Below are positions 28,248-38,119 of a stretch of DNA of 64,000 nt, in pieces; the first letter of the stretch is position 1; the number at the start of each line of letters is the position of its first letter. The notes under the pieces are model-generated. The model was not told the DNA's origin, searched no databases, and saw only the letters and a list, made by a program, of their open reading frames with translations. The DNA comes from Lachnospiraceae bacterium (GTDB lineage: Bacteria > Bacillota > Clostridia > Lachnospirales > Lachnospiraceae), in assembly GCA_009911185.1 (NCBI GenBank), contig QXWW01000001.1:186001-250000 (forward strand), written 5' to 3'. Made by a program: the position numbers and the translations under genes.

Positions 28248-28276
28248 TTGACATAACCATTTTTTTATGCTAGTCT
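28248..28276 (+). promoter_or_regulatory. Promoter of the L21-Prp-L27 operon
   Basis: TTGACA (28248-28253), a 17-base spacer, and TAGTCT (28271-28276) preceded by TGC. The weak -10 box is compensated by the perfect -35 and the extended TG. It fits a start about 75 bases before rplU. Confidence 0.65.
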
Positions 28277-28280
28277 GTAT

Positions 28281-28358
28281 GAGTATGCCGCACAGTGAGG
28301 TTGGAAGTCTGCCCTGGCAGCACCGTAACTGGCGAGTAATGATAATAGGAGGTGCCAT
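28281..28358 (+). ncRNA. L21 ribosomal protein leader (candidate)
   Basis: The leader contains CCGCACA, GAGGTTGGAAG and GCACC blocks in the order found in the Firmicute L21 leader, as I recall the B. subtilis rplU leader. GCACC (28320-28324) is complementary to GGTGC (28351-28355), which overlaps the rplU ribosome site AGGAGGTG, so binding of excess L21 could hide the site. The pairing is seen; the regulation is known only for the family. Confidence 0.65.
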
Positions 28359-28664
28359 ATGTACGCAATTATAGCAACAGGTGGTAAGCAGTACAAAGTA
28401 TCTGAAGGCGATATCATTACCATTGAGAAGCTTGGTGTGGAAGCTGGTGAAAAAGTTACTTTCGATAACGTATTAGCAGTAAGCGACGGCTCTTTAAAAG
28501 TTGGAGCTGAGGCAGAGAATGCAACTGTAGAAGCTTCTGTAGTGGAGAACGGCAGAGGTAAAAAGGTTATCGTATATAAGTACAAGAGAAAAACCGGTTA
28601 TCACAAGAAGAACGGTCACAGACAGTCCTTTACCAAGGTTAAGATCGAAAAGATTAATGGCTGA
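28359..28664 (+). CDS. rplU: 50S ribosomal protein L21
   Basis: L21 binds 23S rRNA in the large subunit. The 101-residue protein has the full family sequence: [18 protein letters not shown] at the start, [10 protein letters not shown] in the middle, and the basic C-terminal signature [14 protein letters not shown]. It is the first gene of the conserved rplU-prp-rpmA operon, behind a candidate autoregulatory leader. Confidence 0.98.
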   Translation: MYAIIATGGKQYKVSEGDIITIEKLGVEAGEKVTFDNVLAVSDGSLKVGAEAENATVEASVVENGRGKKVIVYKYKRKTGYHKKNGHRQSFTKVKIEKING

Positions 28665-28680
28665 TGAATAAGGAAATGTT

Positions 28681-29010
28681 ATGATTCATGTAACCGTTTA
28701 TGAAAATAAGGCCAAGGAATATACAGGATTTTGCTGCCGCGGCCATGCCGGGTTTGCCGATTCGGGTCAGGACATTGTGTGTTCTGCTGTTTCTGCGTTG
28801 GTGATTAATACAATTAACTCTGTAGAACAGCTTGTTTCCGACGAATTTGAGCTGATTACAGATCAGAATAGCGGTTTGATTGATTTTTCTCTGAACGCTG
28901 GTTATTCTCAGGAATCGGTGCTGTTAATCCGTTCGTTGGTGTTAGGTTTACAGGGAATACAGAAAAATTACGGAACAGAATATATTATGCTTATCATTAA
29001 GGAGGTGTAG
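28681..29010 (+). CDS. prp: Ribosomal-processing cysteine protease Prp
   Basis: Prp removes the N-terminal extension of ribosomal protein L27 in Firmicutes and is essential in S. aureus. The 109-residue protein has the conserved catalytic pair: His in CCRGHAGFADSG and Cys in DIVCSAVSALV. It sits between rplU and rpmA as usual. The L27 encoded next carries the matching cleavage sequence, so the pair is functionally consistent. Confidence 0.95.
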   Translation: MIHVTVYENKAKEYTGFCCRGHAGFADSGQDIVCSAVSALVINTINSVEQLVSDEFELITDQNSGLIDFSLNAGYSQESVLLIRSLVLGLQGIQKNYGTEYIMLIIKEV

Positions 29011-29013
29011 GAC

Positions 29014-29304
29014 ATGTTGAATATGAACCTTCAGTTTTTTGCTCATAAAAAGGGAGTCGGTTCTACCAAGAACGGCAGAGATTCCGAGTCAAAGAGATTA
29101 GGCGCTAAGAGAGCCGACGGACAGTTTGTAAAGGCCGGAAATATCTTATACAGACAGCGGGGAACTAAGATTCACCCGGGGGTTAACGTAGGGATCGGCG
29201 GCGACGATACCTTATTTGCCAAAGTTGATGGTGTATTAAGATTTGAAAGAAAAGGAAGAGATAAGAAACAGGCTTCCGTATATCCGGTAGCAAGTAATGA
29301 ATAA
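29014..29304 (+). CDS. rpmA: 50S ribosomal protein L27 with Prp-cleaved N-terminal extension
   Basis: L27 reaches the peptidyl transferase centre with its N-terminus. The 96-residue precursor begins [20 protein letters not shown]; cleavage by Prp after LQFF gives the mature AHKKG start. The rest ([24 protein letters not shown] in part) is highly conserved. It lies four bases after prp and ends the operon before a terminator. Confidence 0.98.
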   Translation: MLNMNLQFFAHKKGVGSTKNGRDSESKRLGAKRADGQFVKAGNILYRQRGTKIHPGVNVGIGGDDTLFAKVDGVLRFERKGRDKKQASVYPVASNE

Positions 29305-29339
29305 ATTCATTCTGCTGGATATTCGACACAATACGACTG

Positions 29340-29373
29340 ATAGACTCGACTGAATAGCCGGGTCTATTCTTTT
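29340..29373 (+). terminator. Rho-independent terminator after rpmA
   Basis: A nine-pair stem (29340-29348 with 29359-29367, one G-U pair) with a ten-base loop is followed by TCTTTTC. It separates the L21-Prp-L27 operon from obgE. Confidence 0.7.
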
Positions 29374-29389
29374 CATGAGGTAACATACA

Positions 29390-30676
29390 ATGTTTGCAGA
29401 CAGCGCAAAAATTATTATAAAATCAGGAAAAGGCGGCGATGGGCATGTATCTTTCCGCAGGGAAAAATACGTTCCAAACGGCGGGCCGGACGGAGGAGAC
29501 GGAGGTCAGGGAGGAGACTTAATCTTTGAAGTTGACAAGGGTTTGAATACGCTTGCAGATTTCCGGCACAGGAGAAAATATGCAGCCGGAAATGGGGAAG
29601 AGGGCGGAAAACGAAACTGCCATGGAAAAAGCGGAGAAGATAGGATCGTGAAAGTTCCGCAGGGGACGATTATACGAGATGCTGCTACCGATAAAGTTAT
29701 AGCCGATATGTCAGGTGATAACCTGAGGCAGGTAATCTTACGGGGGGGAAAAGGAGGGCTTGGGAATCAGCATTTTGCAACGGCAACCATGCAGGCCCCC
29801 AAATATGCGCAGCCCGGACAGCCGGCAATTGAACTGGAAGTTCGTTTGGAGCTTAAGGTGATTGCAGACGTGGGCTTGATTGGTTTTCCTAATGTTGGAA
29901 AATCAACATTTCTCTCCAGAGTAAGCAATGCGCGGCCTAAAATTGCCAATTATCACTTTACAACTTTAAATCCTAATCTGGGAGTGGTTGATTTAGAGGA
30001 CGCCGGGGGTTTTGTGATTGCAGATATTCCAGGATTGATTGAAGGCGCATCTGACGGAGTTGGATTGGGACATGCATTTTTAAAACATATTGAACGCACC
30101 AGAGTGATGATTCATATCGTGGATGCAGCTTCTGTAGAAGGACGGGATCCAATTGCGGATATTTATGCGATTAATAAAGAACTTGAGGCATACAATCCTG
30201 AACTCTTAAAGAAGCCCCAGGTGATTGCAGCCAATAAGATGGACGTAATTTATGATGAATCAGAGAGCACTCTATTGGCCCTGAAAGAAGAATTTGAAGA
30301 AAAAGGCATCCGGGTTTATCCGATTTCTGCTGTCAGCGGGCAGGGTGTAAAGGAATTGTTATACTATGTAAAGGAATTATTATCCTTGATGGATGATGAA
30401 CCTGTCATTTATGAACAGGAATTTTTCCCTGAAATGTCTTCCGTGCAGGAAGGAGCTTATACGGTAGAGTATAATGAGGAAGAGAATGTCTATGTAGTGG
30501 AAGGACCCAAAATTGAAAAAATGCTGGGCTATACCAATATTGACTCAGAAAAGGGATTCCTGTTTTTTCAAAAATTTCTCCGGGAACAGGGAATCCTGGA
30601 AGATTTAGAAAAGCAAGGAATCTCGGAAGGTGACACGGTTCGGATGTATGGGTTGGAATTTGATTACTATAAGTAA
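29390..30676 (+). CDS. obgE: GTPase Obg/CgtA
   Basis: ObgE is a ribosome-assembly and stress GTPase. The 428-residue protein has the glycine-rich Obg fold (residues 1-158, e.g. GGDGHVSFRREKYVPNGGPD), the G domain with G1 GFPNVGKST, G3 DIPGLIEGAS and G4 NKMD, and a C-terminal OCT domain (about 350-428). It begins the obgE-yhbY-nadD-yqeK-rsfS group conserved across Firmicutes. Confidence 0.97.
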   Translation: MFADSAKIIIKSGKGGDGHVSFRREKYVPNGGPDGGDGGQGGDLIFEVDKGLNTLADFRHRRKYAAGNGEEGGKRNCHGKSGEDRIVKVPQGTIIRDAATDKVIADMSGDNLRQVILRGGKGGLGNQHFATATMQAPKYAQPGQPAIELEVRLELKVIADVGLIGFPNVGKSTFLSRVSNARPKIANYHFTTLNPNLGVVDLEDAGGFVIADIPGLIEGASDGVGLGHAFLKHIERTRVMIHIVDAASVEGRDPIADIYAINKELEAYNPELLKKPQVIAANKMDVIYDESESTLLALKEEFEEKGIRVYPISAVSGQGVKELLYYVKELLSLMDDEPVIYEQEFFPEMSSVQEGAYTVEYNEEENVYVVEGPKIEKMLGYTNIDSEKGFLFFQKFLREQGILEDLEKQGISEGDTVRMYGLEFDYYK

Positions 30677-30692
30677 CAGATTGGAGGAAATT

Positions 30693-30992
30693 ATGGGTAT
30701 GACCAGTAAACAACGCGCTTACCTGAAGAAACTTGCCAGTAATGTGCATCCTGTTTTTCAAATAGGAAAGTCCAGCCTTACACCGGAGATGGTAACAGCA
30801 GTGGACGAGGCGCTGGAAAAAAGGGAGCTCATAAAGCTCTCTGTATTAAAAAACTGTTTTGATGAGCCGCAGGAACTGGCGCAAACACTTGCCGACCGGA
30901 CCAGGTCACAGGTCGTGCATGTAATTGGAAAGAAAATTGTATTATACCGTCCTGCAAAGAAGAATCCCAAAATCGAACTTCCACAAGCGTAA
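30693..30992 (+). CDS. yhbY: YhbY family RNA-binding protein (CRM domain)
   Basis: YhbY binds pre-50S particles through a CRM domain and is thought to help 23S rRNA maturation. The 99-residue protein begins MGMTSKQRAYLKKLA and has the GxxG-type loop in VFQIGKSSLT. GGAGG lies six bases before ATG 30693; the longer frame from 30630 would overlap obgE without a ribosome site. It is placed between obgE and nadD. Confidence 0.93.
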   Translation: MGMTSKQRAYLKKLASNVHPVFQIGKSSLTPEMVTAVDEALEKRELIKLSVLKNCFDEPQELAQTLADRTRSQVVHVIGKKIVLYRPAKKNPKIELPQA

Positions 30993-31006
30993 AGGGGTGT
31001 AAGAAA

Positions 31007-31642
31007 ATGGAAGCAGAACAAAAGGCGGCGGGAGAGAGAAAAAGAATCGGCATTATGGGAGGGACTTTTAATCCGATACACAACGGGCATTTAATGATTG
31101 CGGAAAATGCCAGGGAACAATATTCTCTGGATCAGGTCATGTTTATTCCCACCGGGCATTCTCCGCTGTCTCATAAACAACAGATTACGGATGCTTTTTT
31201 GCGTTGTGAAATGGTTTCTCTGGCGATTGCGGATAATCCATGGTTTATCTTGAATGAGATTGAGGTTCATTCTTTCCAAATCAGCTATACATTCCATACA
31301 ATTCAAAAGTTAAAAGAAAGCTTAAAGGATGCGGATCTGTATTTTGTTCTTGGGGCGGATTCTTTATTTGATTTTGAGTCCTGGCGAAATCCAGAGTTAA
31401 TCCTGGAAAACTGCAGGATTCTGGCGGCCTGTAGGAAACATCAGCGCCAGGAAGAGTTTTTTGAACACATTGCATATCTCAATGAGAAATATCCAGATAA
31501 ATTTTATCCATTGAATACACCGTTTCTGGAAGTTTCTTCGCAGGAAATCCGCCGTCGGGTGCAGGCAAACCAGACAATTCGTTATTTGGTGCCAAAAGAG
31601 GTAGAAATGTATATTCGAAAAAATAAATTATATATTAACTAG
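31007..31642 (+). CDS. nadD: Nicotinate-nucleotide adenylyltransferase
   Basis: NadD adenylates nicotinate mononucleotide in NAD synthesis. The 211-residue protein has GIMGGTFNPIHNGHLMIAE, holding the nucleotidyltransferase HxGH motif, and the C-terminal ISSQEIRRRV-type motif (VSSQEIRRRVQ) for ATP binding. It follows yhbY by 14 bases. The first ten residues are an unusual charged extension before the conserved start. Confidence 0.95.
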   Translation: MEAEQKAAGERKRIGIMGGTFNPIHNGHLMIAENAREQYSLDQVMFIPTGHSPLSHKQQITDAFLRCEMVSLAIADNPWFILNEIEVHSFQISYTFHTIQKLKESLKDADLYFVLGADSLFDFESWRNPELILENCRILAACRKHQRQEEFFEHIAYLNEKYPDKFYPLNTPFLEVSSQEIRRRVQANQTIRYLVPKEVEMYIRKNKLYIN

Positions 31643-31746
31643 CATTTTATTCAGGATAACAACCGTGTAAGATTGAAAATATAATAATTAATTAATTTTA
31701 TGCCGTACTGGCGTTAGAAACGCATAACACGAAAGTGGAGGGAATT

Positions 31747-32316
31747 ATGAAACGGCTGGAAATAGAGAAAAAGTTAAAGAAAGAATTAGATAAAGAGCGC
31801 TACACGCACACGCTGGGGGTTATGTATACGGCGGCGGCGCTGGCAATGGCACATCATGCGGATGTGGAGCAAGCGATGTATGCAGGACTTCTCCACGACT
31901 GTGCGAAATGCATCTCCAATAAGAAGAAGCTGAAATTATGTAAGAAATATCATATCACGATAAGCGCGTCTGAGAAACGATGCCCGTTTCTGCTTCATGC
32001 CAAGCTGGGAGCGCATTTTGCTAAAAAAATTTATGGAATCAATGACACGGAGGTGCTCCATGCGATTCAGGCGCATACAACTGGAGAACCACATATGAAT
32101 ACGCTGGACAAAATTATTTACATTGCCGATTATATTGAGCCAAACCGTAAAAAGGCTCCCAATCTGAATAAAATACGGAGCATGGCATTTGTGGATTTGG
32201 ATAAAGCAATGCTGAATATTCTTGCAGATACTTTGGAATATCTGAGAGAAAAAGGGGGAGAATTGGATCCCCTGACAATGAACACTTATAAATATTTTTA
32301 TGGAAAACTCAACTAA
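31747..32316 (+). CDS. yqeK: HD domain phosphohydrolase YqeK (symmetrical Ap4A hydrolase)
   Basis: YqeK hydrolyses diadenosine tetraphosphate to two ADP and uses an iron-dependent HD domain. The 189-residue protein has RYTHTLGV, the HD motif LLHDCAKC and later metal ligands in AIQAHTTG and IYIADYIEPNR. GGAGGG lies five bases from ATG 31747, so this is preferred over the GTG at 31735. A gap of about 100 bases with AT-rich sequence separates it from nadD. Confidence 0.93.
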   Translation: MKRLEIEKKLKKELDKERYTHTLGVMYTAAALAMAHHADVEQAMYAGLLHDCAKCISNKKKLKLCKKYHITISASEKRCPFLLHAKLGAHFAKKIYGINDTEVLHAIQAHTTGEPHMNTLDKIIYIADYIEPNRKKAPNLNKIRSMAFVDLDKAMLNILADTLEYLREKGGELDPLTMNTYKYFYGKLN

Positions 32317-32330
32317 AAGGAGGAGCGGCT

Positions 32331-32681
32331 ATGGATATTTCAAGGGAAATGGCAAGAACTGCCTGTCGTGCCCTGAATGAGAAAAAGGCGGAAGAAGTGC
32401 GAGTAATTGAAATTAGCGAGATTTCACCGTTGGCAGATTATTTTATTATTGCCACGGGTGCAAACAGTAATCAGATTCAGGCTATGGTGGACGCAGTGGA
32501 CGAAGAATTGGCAAAAACAGGGCATACTGCAAAACAAATCGAAGGAAACCGCAATTCTACCTGGATTCTTATGGATTACAAAGATATCATTGTTCATATT
32601 TTTTCAAAAGAGGACCGTCTGTTTTATGATCTGGAAAAAATCTGGACAGATGGGAAAAAAATAGCAGTGGAAGAATTGTAA
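32331..32681 (+). CDS. rsfS: Ribosomal silencing factor
   Basis: RsfS binds L14 and blocks joining of ribosomal subunits when nutrients fall. The 116-residue protein has LADYFIIATGANSNQIQAM and WILMDYKDIIVHIFSKEDR, both signature segments. It lies 14 bases after yqeK with an AAGGAGG site and is the last gene before a strong terminator. Confidence 0.97.
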   Translation: MDISREMARTACRALNEKKAEEVRVIEISEISPLADYFIIATGANSNQIQAMVDAVDEELAKTGHTAKQIEGNRNSTWILMDYKDIIVHIFSKEDRLFYDLEKIWTDGKKIAVEEL

Positions 32682-32700
32682 AAGACGATTAAACATATCT

Positions 32701-32737
32701 AAAAAAGCCCCTGGCAATCACTGTCAGAGGCTTTTTT
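32701..32737 (+). terminator. Rho-independent terminator after rsfS
   Basis: The hairpin has AAAAAAGCC and CTG-CA arms pairing with TG-CAG and GGCTTTTTT around an AATCAC loop, with a T-run built into the right arm. It ends the obgE-rsfS unit. Confidence 0.88.
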
Positions 32738-32919
32738 AAATATATTTGTCCGGCAATACTTTGCTGCCCTTTTCAGGAGGCTTGTGAATGTAAATGAAAA
32801 AAACCTTTTCCAGCCGCCAAATATGTGATAAAATTCAGGTATTGAGTGTATGGAAGAAGGATTGGGTCGGGAAAGGTTTATATTCTTCTTGAGTTAACCA
32901 AAGAAAGGGTGAGGAAGCA

Positions 32920-34713
32920 ATGTTTGCAAATTTAAAGGTACGTGCAAAACTGATTATTTTAACGACTGCCGCAGCAGTGTCCATGTGTGTGATAGGAATG
33001 ATAAATATGACGGGCATGGAAAAGTCTTATCAGCAGTCAATTTCCACGATGAAAGAAGTTCTGTATGATGATTATGACGTACAGATTAAAGGCCAGGTGG
33101 AAAATGTTATGACGCTGCTGGAAAAGATATATGCAGAGTACCAGAGCGGCACATATACAGAAGACGCCGCAAAGAAGCTGGCAGCAGATCTTGTAAGGGA
33201 GCTTCGTTATGGCGAGAGCGGCTATTTCTGGATTGATACTTATGAAGGGGACAATATTGTTCTTCTGGGGCAGGAAACGGAAGGTACAAACCGGATGGAG
33301 ACAGAGGACAGCCATGGGTATCAGATGATAAAGGATATTATTAAAAACGGACAGCAGGAGGACGGCGGATTTACAGAATATTACTATACCAAGGAAGGCA
33401 GCACAGAGACTTATCCCAAACGCGCTTACAGCAAAGCTTTTGAGCCCTGGCAGTGGGTGGTGGGGACTGGAAATTATGTAGACGAATTAGAAAATCTGGC
33501 AGTAGAAAACAGCGCGCCGGTAAAAAATATTTTTCAGAGGCTCAGGGTTTTTTCTGTTGCGTCTATTGTAGTAGCAATTATACTTCTGATTGTAATTGCC
33601 CTGTTGATTGTAACAGACATTACAAAATCTCTGCACGCTGCTGTACAGCAGATGAATTGTATGGCGGAGGGAGATTACGCCAGAGATTTCATGATAAAAT
33701 TCTTGGGAAGGAAGGATGATTTCGGCAATCTGGCCAGGTGTATGGAAGATATGAAATCTTCCATGGTGAAATTAATCAGCCAGGTGCAGAAAGAATCTGA
33801 AACAATCAATGCCGCAGCGGGTTCTGTAAATGAATGTGTGGCAAAGCTGAACGACGATATTGCCAGTGTATCTGCCGCTACACAGGAATTGTCGGCCGGA
33901 ATGGAAGAGACGGCGGCCACAACCACCATGGCCAATGAAGCGGCAGGGGAAATTCATACGGCGGTACAGCATATCACAAGCCGTTCCCAGGATGGCGCTC
34001 AGGGCGCCGCTGAAATTAAAGGCAGGGCGGAACAGACGAACATAAGAATTAAAACTGCGCAGGAAAAGGCTGCGCAGTTGAAAAAAGAAATTCAACAGGA
34101 TTTGGAAACGGCTCTGGAAAACGCAAAAGTCATAGATCAGATTTATGAATTGTCAAGTGTGATAATGAATGTGGTTTCCCAGACAAACCTGCTGTCGTTA
34201 AATGCGTCCATTGAGGCGGCCAGGGCTGGCGAGGCGGGCAAAGGTTTTGCAGTAGTGGCCGGAGAGATCGGAGATCTGGCAGAGCAGTCCAGACAGACAG
34301 TAATGAAGATACAGGAAGTAACCCAGGAAGTAACGGAGGCGGTAGAAAACCTCTCTTCCAATGCCAGGAAGTTATTGGATTTTGTTGTCAAAGATGTAAC
34401 AGCGGATTATGAAGGATTCCTGACGATTGGAGAGCAATATAACCAGGACGGCGCTTCTGTAGATGAACTAATGAGTGAGTTCAGCGACATTGCCCAGGAG
34501 TTATTTAACAACATGGAAGGTATCAAAAATTCTATGAGCGATATTTCCAAGGCAGCAGAAGAAGGGGCAGAAGGAACTACAGAGATTGCGCAGCGGGCGT
34601 CTGTCATTGCATGTGAATCGGCAGAAGTATTAGAACAGGTGACGAAAACAAAACAGAGCGCGGAGGCGCTGCGTGCAGAAATCGGAAAATTCCATGTAAG
34701 TAATGAAACATAA
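32920..34713 (+). CDS. Methyl-accepting chemotaxis protein with single Cache domain
   Basis: A 597-residue transmembrane chemoreceptor. TM1 lies at residues 10-30, an extracytoplasmic single-Cache domain at about 35-195 ([37 protein letters not shown]), TM2 at about 207-232, then HAMP and a long signalling helix pair. The hairpin tip sequence [18 protein letters not shown] is conserved. sCache domains often bind short organic acids or amino acids. No che or flagellar genes are nearby, so the receptor is an orphan. Confidence 0.92.
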   Translation: MFANLKVRAKLIILTTAAAVSMCVIGMINMTGMEKSYQQSISTMKEVLYDDYDVQIKGQVENVMTLLEKIYAEYQSGTYTEDAAKKLAADLVRELRYGESGYFWIDTYEGDNIVLLGQETEGTNRMETEDSHGYQMIKDIIKNGQQEDGGFTEYYYTKEGSTETYPKRAYSKAFEPWQWVVGTGNYVDELENLAVENSAPVKNIFQRLRVFSVASIVVAIILLIVIALLIVTDITKSLHAAVQQMNCMAEGDYARDFMIKFLGRKDDFGNLARCMEDMKSSMVKLISQVQKESETINAAAGSVNECVAKLNDDIASVSAATQELSAGMEETAATTTMANEAAGEIHTAVQHITSRSQDGAQGAAEIKGRAEQTNIRIKTAQEKAAQLKKEIQQDLETALENAKVIDQIYELSSVIMNVVSQTNLLSLNASIEAARAGEAGKGFAVVAGEIGDLAEQSRQTVMKIQEVTQEVTEAVENLSSNARKLLDFVVKDVTADYEGFLTIGEQYNQDGASVDELMSEFSDIAQELFNNMEGIKNSMSDISKAAEEGAEGTTEIAQRASVIACESAEVLEQVTKTKQSAEALRAEIGKFHVSNET

Positions 34714-34957
34714 AATATTACATAGCAATTATCTGATACAGGAGGAACTGCTCCAAAAAACAGAAATTCTGCAGCATACAGCGGCAATAAGGCCATATTT
34801 GCACCATTTGTTAAAAAACTTGCCATGTTCCTGCAAAAGCAATATAATAAGCGGGGCTTTTATGGAATAGAGTAAATGATATGAATCATTTTATTAGCAA
34901 AGCCATAATGTATATTGGCTATCGTATGACGTTGCCAATAAAAAAGGGAGAAATGAG

Positions 34958-35599
34958 ATGAAGAAAAAATTGCTTGGATATTATGATTACACGGTAATAC
35001 TGACTTATTGCGGGATGCTGTTCGCTTTTTATGGAATATTGCAGGTGATAGGCGAGAATTACTGGAACGCTGTATGCTGTCTGATGTTTGCGGGAATTTG
35101 TGATATGTTTGACGGAACAGTAGCCGCAACTCGGCAGCGAAGCGTCAATGAAAGAAAATTTGGCATTCAGATTGATTCACTGAGCGATCTGATCAGCTTT
35201 GGCATTTTACCAGGCATGTTTGTCTATATGATTTCCGGCAGAAATGCATTTGCTGCCTTTGTGGCTTCCGTATTTGTCCTCTGCGCATTGATACGTCTGG
35301 CATACTTTAACGTTTTAGAGGAAGAAAGACAGGCTCAGACCACGGAAAAGAGAAAAAGTTATTTAGGAGTTCCAGTGACTACAATAGCAGTGCTGATGCC
35401 TGCAATTTATCTTTTATATGATCTGAAATTATTCCGAAATGTCATTTGCTTCCCTTTGCTGTTACTTTGCATGGGCGCAGGCTGCCTCTTGCCGGTAGAA
35501 ATAAAAAAGCCGGGAAGAGCGGGGAAAACAGGCATTCTTCTTCTTGGATTTTTTGAGGTGCTGGGAATGTTGTTCTTTATGGGAGGGCATACGCTGTGA
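34958..35599 (+). CDS. pssA: CDP-diacylglycerol--serine O-phosphatidyltransferase
   Basis: PssA makes phosphatidylserine from CDP-diacylglycerol and serine. The 213-residue membrane protein has the CDP-alcohol phosphotransferase motif DMFDGTVAATRQR, then G, then QIDSLSDLISFG with the catalytic aspartates, and about six to seven hydrophobic segments, matching the Gram-positive type II enzyme. GGGAG precedes ATG 34958. psd overlaps its stop by four bases, so both steps to phosphatidylethanolamine are coupled. The 244 bases upstream hold no gene I can support. Confidence 0.92.
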   Translation: MKKKLLGYYDYTVILTYCGMLFAFYGILQVIGENYWNAVCCLMFAGICDMFDGTVAATRQRSVNERKFGIQIDSLSDLISFGILPGMFVYMISGRNAFAAFVASVFVLCALIRLAYFNVLEEERQAQTTEKRKSYLGVPVTTIAVLMPAIYLLYDLKLFRNVICFPLLLLCMGAGCLLPVEIKKPGRAGKTGILLLGFFEVLGMLFFMGGHTL

Positions 35600-36417
35600 A
35601 AGAATCATTATCATTGCGTTTTTTGTATAAAACTGTGCCGGGAAGAGTGATCTTAAAGGCGTTTGTTTGCCCGAAAGTATCGGTAATTGCTGGAAAATAC
35701 CTTTCCTCTGGCGCGTCGAAATGGCTGGTACCTTATTATGTACGAAAACATAAAATTAGTTTAAAGGGAATTGAGATTCCGCAGAATGGATTTTCCTCTT
35801 TCAACGCTTTTTTTACCAGAAAGAAAAGACGTAAGCCGCATACCCCGGTGAGCGCCAGTCTTATCAGCCCCTGCGAGGGATATTTAACTTGCCTAAAAAT
35901 AAAGAAAAATCTTGTTTTCAATGTCAAACATACAGCATTTTCTCTGGAAGATTTATTGAAGGACAAACGGCTGGCAGCGAAATTTTATGATGGGACGGCG
36001 CTTATCTTCCGCCTGACTCCTGCAAACTATCACAGATATTGTTACGCGGCGGACGGTCATGTGCTTCATTCTAGGAAAATATCCGGAAAGCTGCACTGCG
36101 TACGTCCAATTGCCTTGAGGGAAATTCCGGTATTTGCACAAAACAGCAGGGAATATCAGGTTATCCGCACAGAGCAATTCGGAACCATGGTTCAGATGGA
36201 AATAGGCGCGCTGCTGGTGGGAAAAATAAGTAATCACATGCGGGCGGCAGAGACATATCATGTATTTGCCGGCAGCGAAAAAGGATATTTTGAATTTGGC
36301 GGATCAACTATTATTCTACTGTTTTCCCCAAATGCCGTTCGCATCCGCGAGCAGTTATTAAAAAATAAAAACAGTGAGGGAGAGGTTTCTGTTCGTATGG
36401 GGGACGTATTATCGTAA
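35596..36417 (+). CDS. psd: Phosphatidylserine decarboxylase proenzyme
   Basis: Psd decarboxylates phosphatidylserine to phosphatidylethanolamine using a pyruvoyl group made by self-cleavage. The 273-residue protein carries the cleavage motif as GGST (FEFGGSTIILLF) near residue 235, and the FSSFNAFFTRKKR and LTPANYHRYCY segments of the family. The start is a GTG overlapping the pssA stop (GTGA). The C-terminal end overlaps the convergent MATE gene by nine bases. Confidence 0.93.
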   Translation: MKESLSLRFLYKTVPGRVILKAFVCPKVSVIAGKYLSSGASKWLVPYYVRKHKISLKGIEIPQNGFSSFNAFFTRKKRRKPHTPVSASLISPCEGYLTCLKIKKNLVFNVKHTAFSLEDLLKDKRLAAKFYDGTALIFRLTPANYHRYCYAADGHVLHSRKISGKLHCVRPIALREIPVFAQNSREYQVIRTEQFGTMVQMEIGALLVGKISNHMRAAETYHVFAGSEKGYFEFGGSTIILLFSPNAVRIREQLLKNKNSEGEVSVRMGDVLS

Positions 36418-37734
36418 TGCTTTTCGGTAAATGAGGTTGGCAAAACATGCGGTTACTAGTTCTGTAAAGCAAAAAGAATACCATATCCCATCGGCTCCCC
36501 AAAATCTGCTGAACACATAGGCTATCGGTATAATTACGGCAGTGTATCTCAAAAATGAGAGGAACAGAGAATAGAATCCTTTTCCCAGCCCTTCCAGCGC
36601 ACCAGAACAGGTGATGGTAACTGCAGATGCCATAAATCCCGCACTGATTGCATGCAGGGCAGATACGCCAATTTCTATTGTCTGTGAGTTTTCTGTAAAT
36701 AATCCGATTAATTGTTCTGGAATCATCCAGGATAATATCGTTCCAATCATCATAATTCCGACATTCATCATTAAGGAAGTGGTATATATTTTCTTGACGC
36801 GTCCATATTCCCCTGCTCCGAAATTATATCCCATTAAAGGTCTGATTCCCTGAATAATTCCATTCGCAGTCAGATAGATAAAGGTCTGCAGTTTATAATA
36901 TACGCCCAGTACAAGGACGTATTTTTCAGAAAATTCTGCCAGCATTCCATTTAATACCGAAATCAGTAATGAGGGCAGCGCCAGGTTTAGGGTTGCAGAG
37001 ATGCCTATGGAATATAATTTTTTAATGATCGTAAAATCGAAGCACAGGTGTTTTCGGTTTATTTTTATTGCATTTGCACGGAAAAAATAGTATAACAGGT
37101 ATACCAGCAGCGTAAGGCACTGTCCAATACCAGTGGCGTAAGCAGCGCCGGCAATACCCATAGCAGGAAAAATGCCAATACCGAAGATCATGAGCGGATC
37201 TAAAATAATATTGGCTGCGCATCCGCATATCATACTGAACATAGACACTTTCATTTTGCCAATAGATTGAAATATTTTTTCAAAAGATAAGCCTACATTG
37301 ATGACAGGGGAAAACAGGAACGCCCTGCCAGAATAGAGCAGCGCCAAATCTGTAATCTGCGGGTCCGAAGAAAAATTTCTTAAAAACAAAGGCATCCCGG
37401 CAATACAGACCGCCATCAGCAATATTCCATGTATAAAACTGAAAAATGTCCCAAGAGTGGCAGCTTTGTCTGCCTGTTCCTGTTCTCCGGCGCCCAGATA
37501 AAACGCGATCACGGCATTCAGTCCGACGCCAAAACCAATAGCAATCGCGTTGATGAGATTCTGTACCGGATAGACAATAGCAAGCGCAGTCATGGCGTCT
37601 TCACTTACTTTGGCTATAAAATAGCTGTCGATAATATTATACAGTGAATTAACCGCCATGGAAATTACCATGGGAAGCGACATGGATAACACCAACGGCA
37701 GAATTTTTCTCTCCTTCATAAACGTTTGTTCCAT
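36409..37734 (-). CDS. MATE family efflux transporter
   Basis: The 441-residue protein has 12 hydrophobic segments in two similar halves, as in MATE exporters that expel drugs or metabolites using sodium or proton gradients. Visible family stretches include PMVISMAVNSLYNIIDSYFI at the start and GIIQGIRPLMGYNFGAGEYGR in the second half. It belongs to the DinF/NorM-like clostridial group. An AAAGGAGG site precedes ATG at 37734. No regulator adjoins; substrate is unknown. Confidence 0.92.
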   Translation of the reverse strand: MEQTFMKERKILPLVLSMSLPMVISMAVNSLYNIIDSYFIAKVSEDAMTALAIVYPVQNLINAIAIGFGVGLNAVIAFYLGAGEQEQADKAATLGTFFSFIHGILLMAVCIAGMPLFLRNFSSDPQITDLALLYSGRAFLFSPVINVGLSFEKIFQSIGKMKVSMFSMICGCAANIILDPLMIFGIGIFPAMGIAGAAYATGIGQCLTLLVYLLYYFFRANAIKINRKHLCFDFTIIKKLYSIGISATLNLALPSLLISVLNGMLAEFSEKYVLVLGVYYKLQTFIYLTANGIIQGIRPLMGYNFGAGEYGRVKKIYTTSLMMNVGIMMIGTILSWMIPEQLIGLFTENSQTIEIGVSALHAISAGFMASAVTITCSGALEGLGKGFYSLFLSFLRYTAVIIPIAYVFSRFWGADGIWYSFCFTELVTACFANLIYRKALR

Positions 37735-37876
37735 AATTTTCCTCCTTTATATTCTTACTGCGTGGATTTTCCCGCTTCGTTCTGACAAACTTTGAGTATA
37801 TTCTTTTTATGCTGCCATTAATTTTAGAGAAAGATAATTTACGTTAACGTGACAAAATTTTTGCCATAGTTAAAAA

Positions 37877-37909
37877 CGCCACATAATTACCAGCGGCAAT
37901 TATGTGGCG
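37877..37909 (-). terminator. Hairpin, terminator for minus-strand transcripts
   Basis: Perfect 12-base arms CGCCACATAATT and AATTATGTGGCG around a nine-base loop. On the minus strand the stem is followed by TTTTTAAC, so it would stop leftward transcripts; on the plus strand A residues follow. Confidence 0.65.
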
Positions 37910-38119
37910 AAAAAAGAATCCTCTTGAAAAATCCACTCCTAAAAAGGTTTTATGAGATATTTATATCATAAATGTTTCAGAAAATCAACATAATATTGCG
38001 GAAGATATTATGTGACACTTAGATGGCTTATGTTATAATGCCGATAACAAAGCAGACTCCGAATTGGAGATTAAGAATGCCGACGACTACGTCTTCCCCT
38101 GCATTCCTTATATAGTTCT

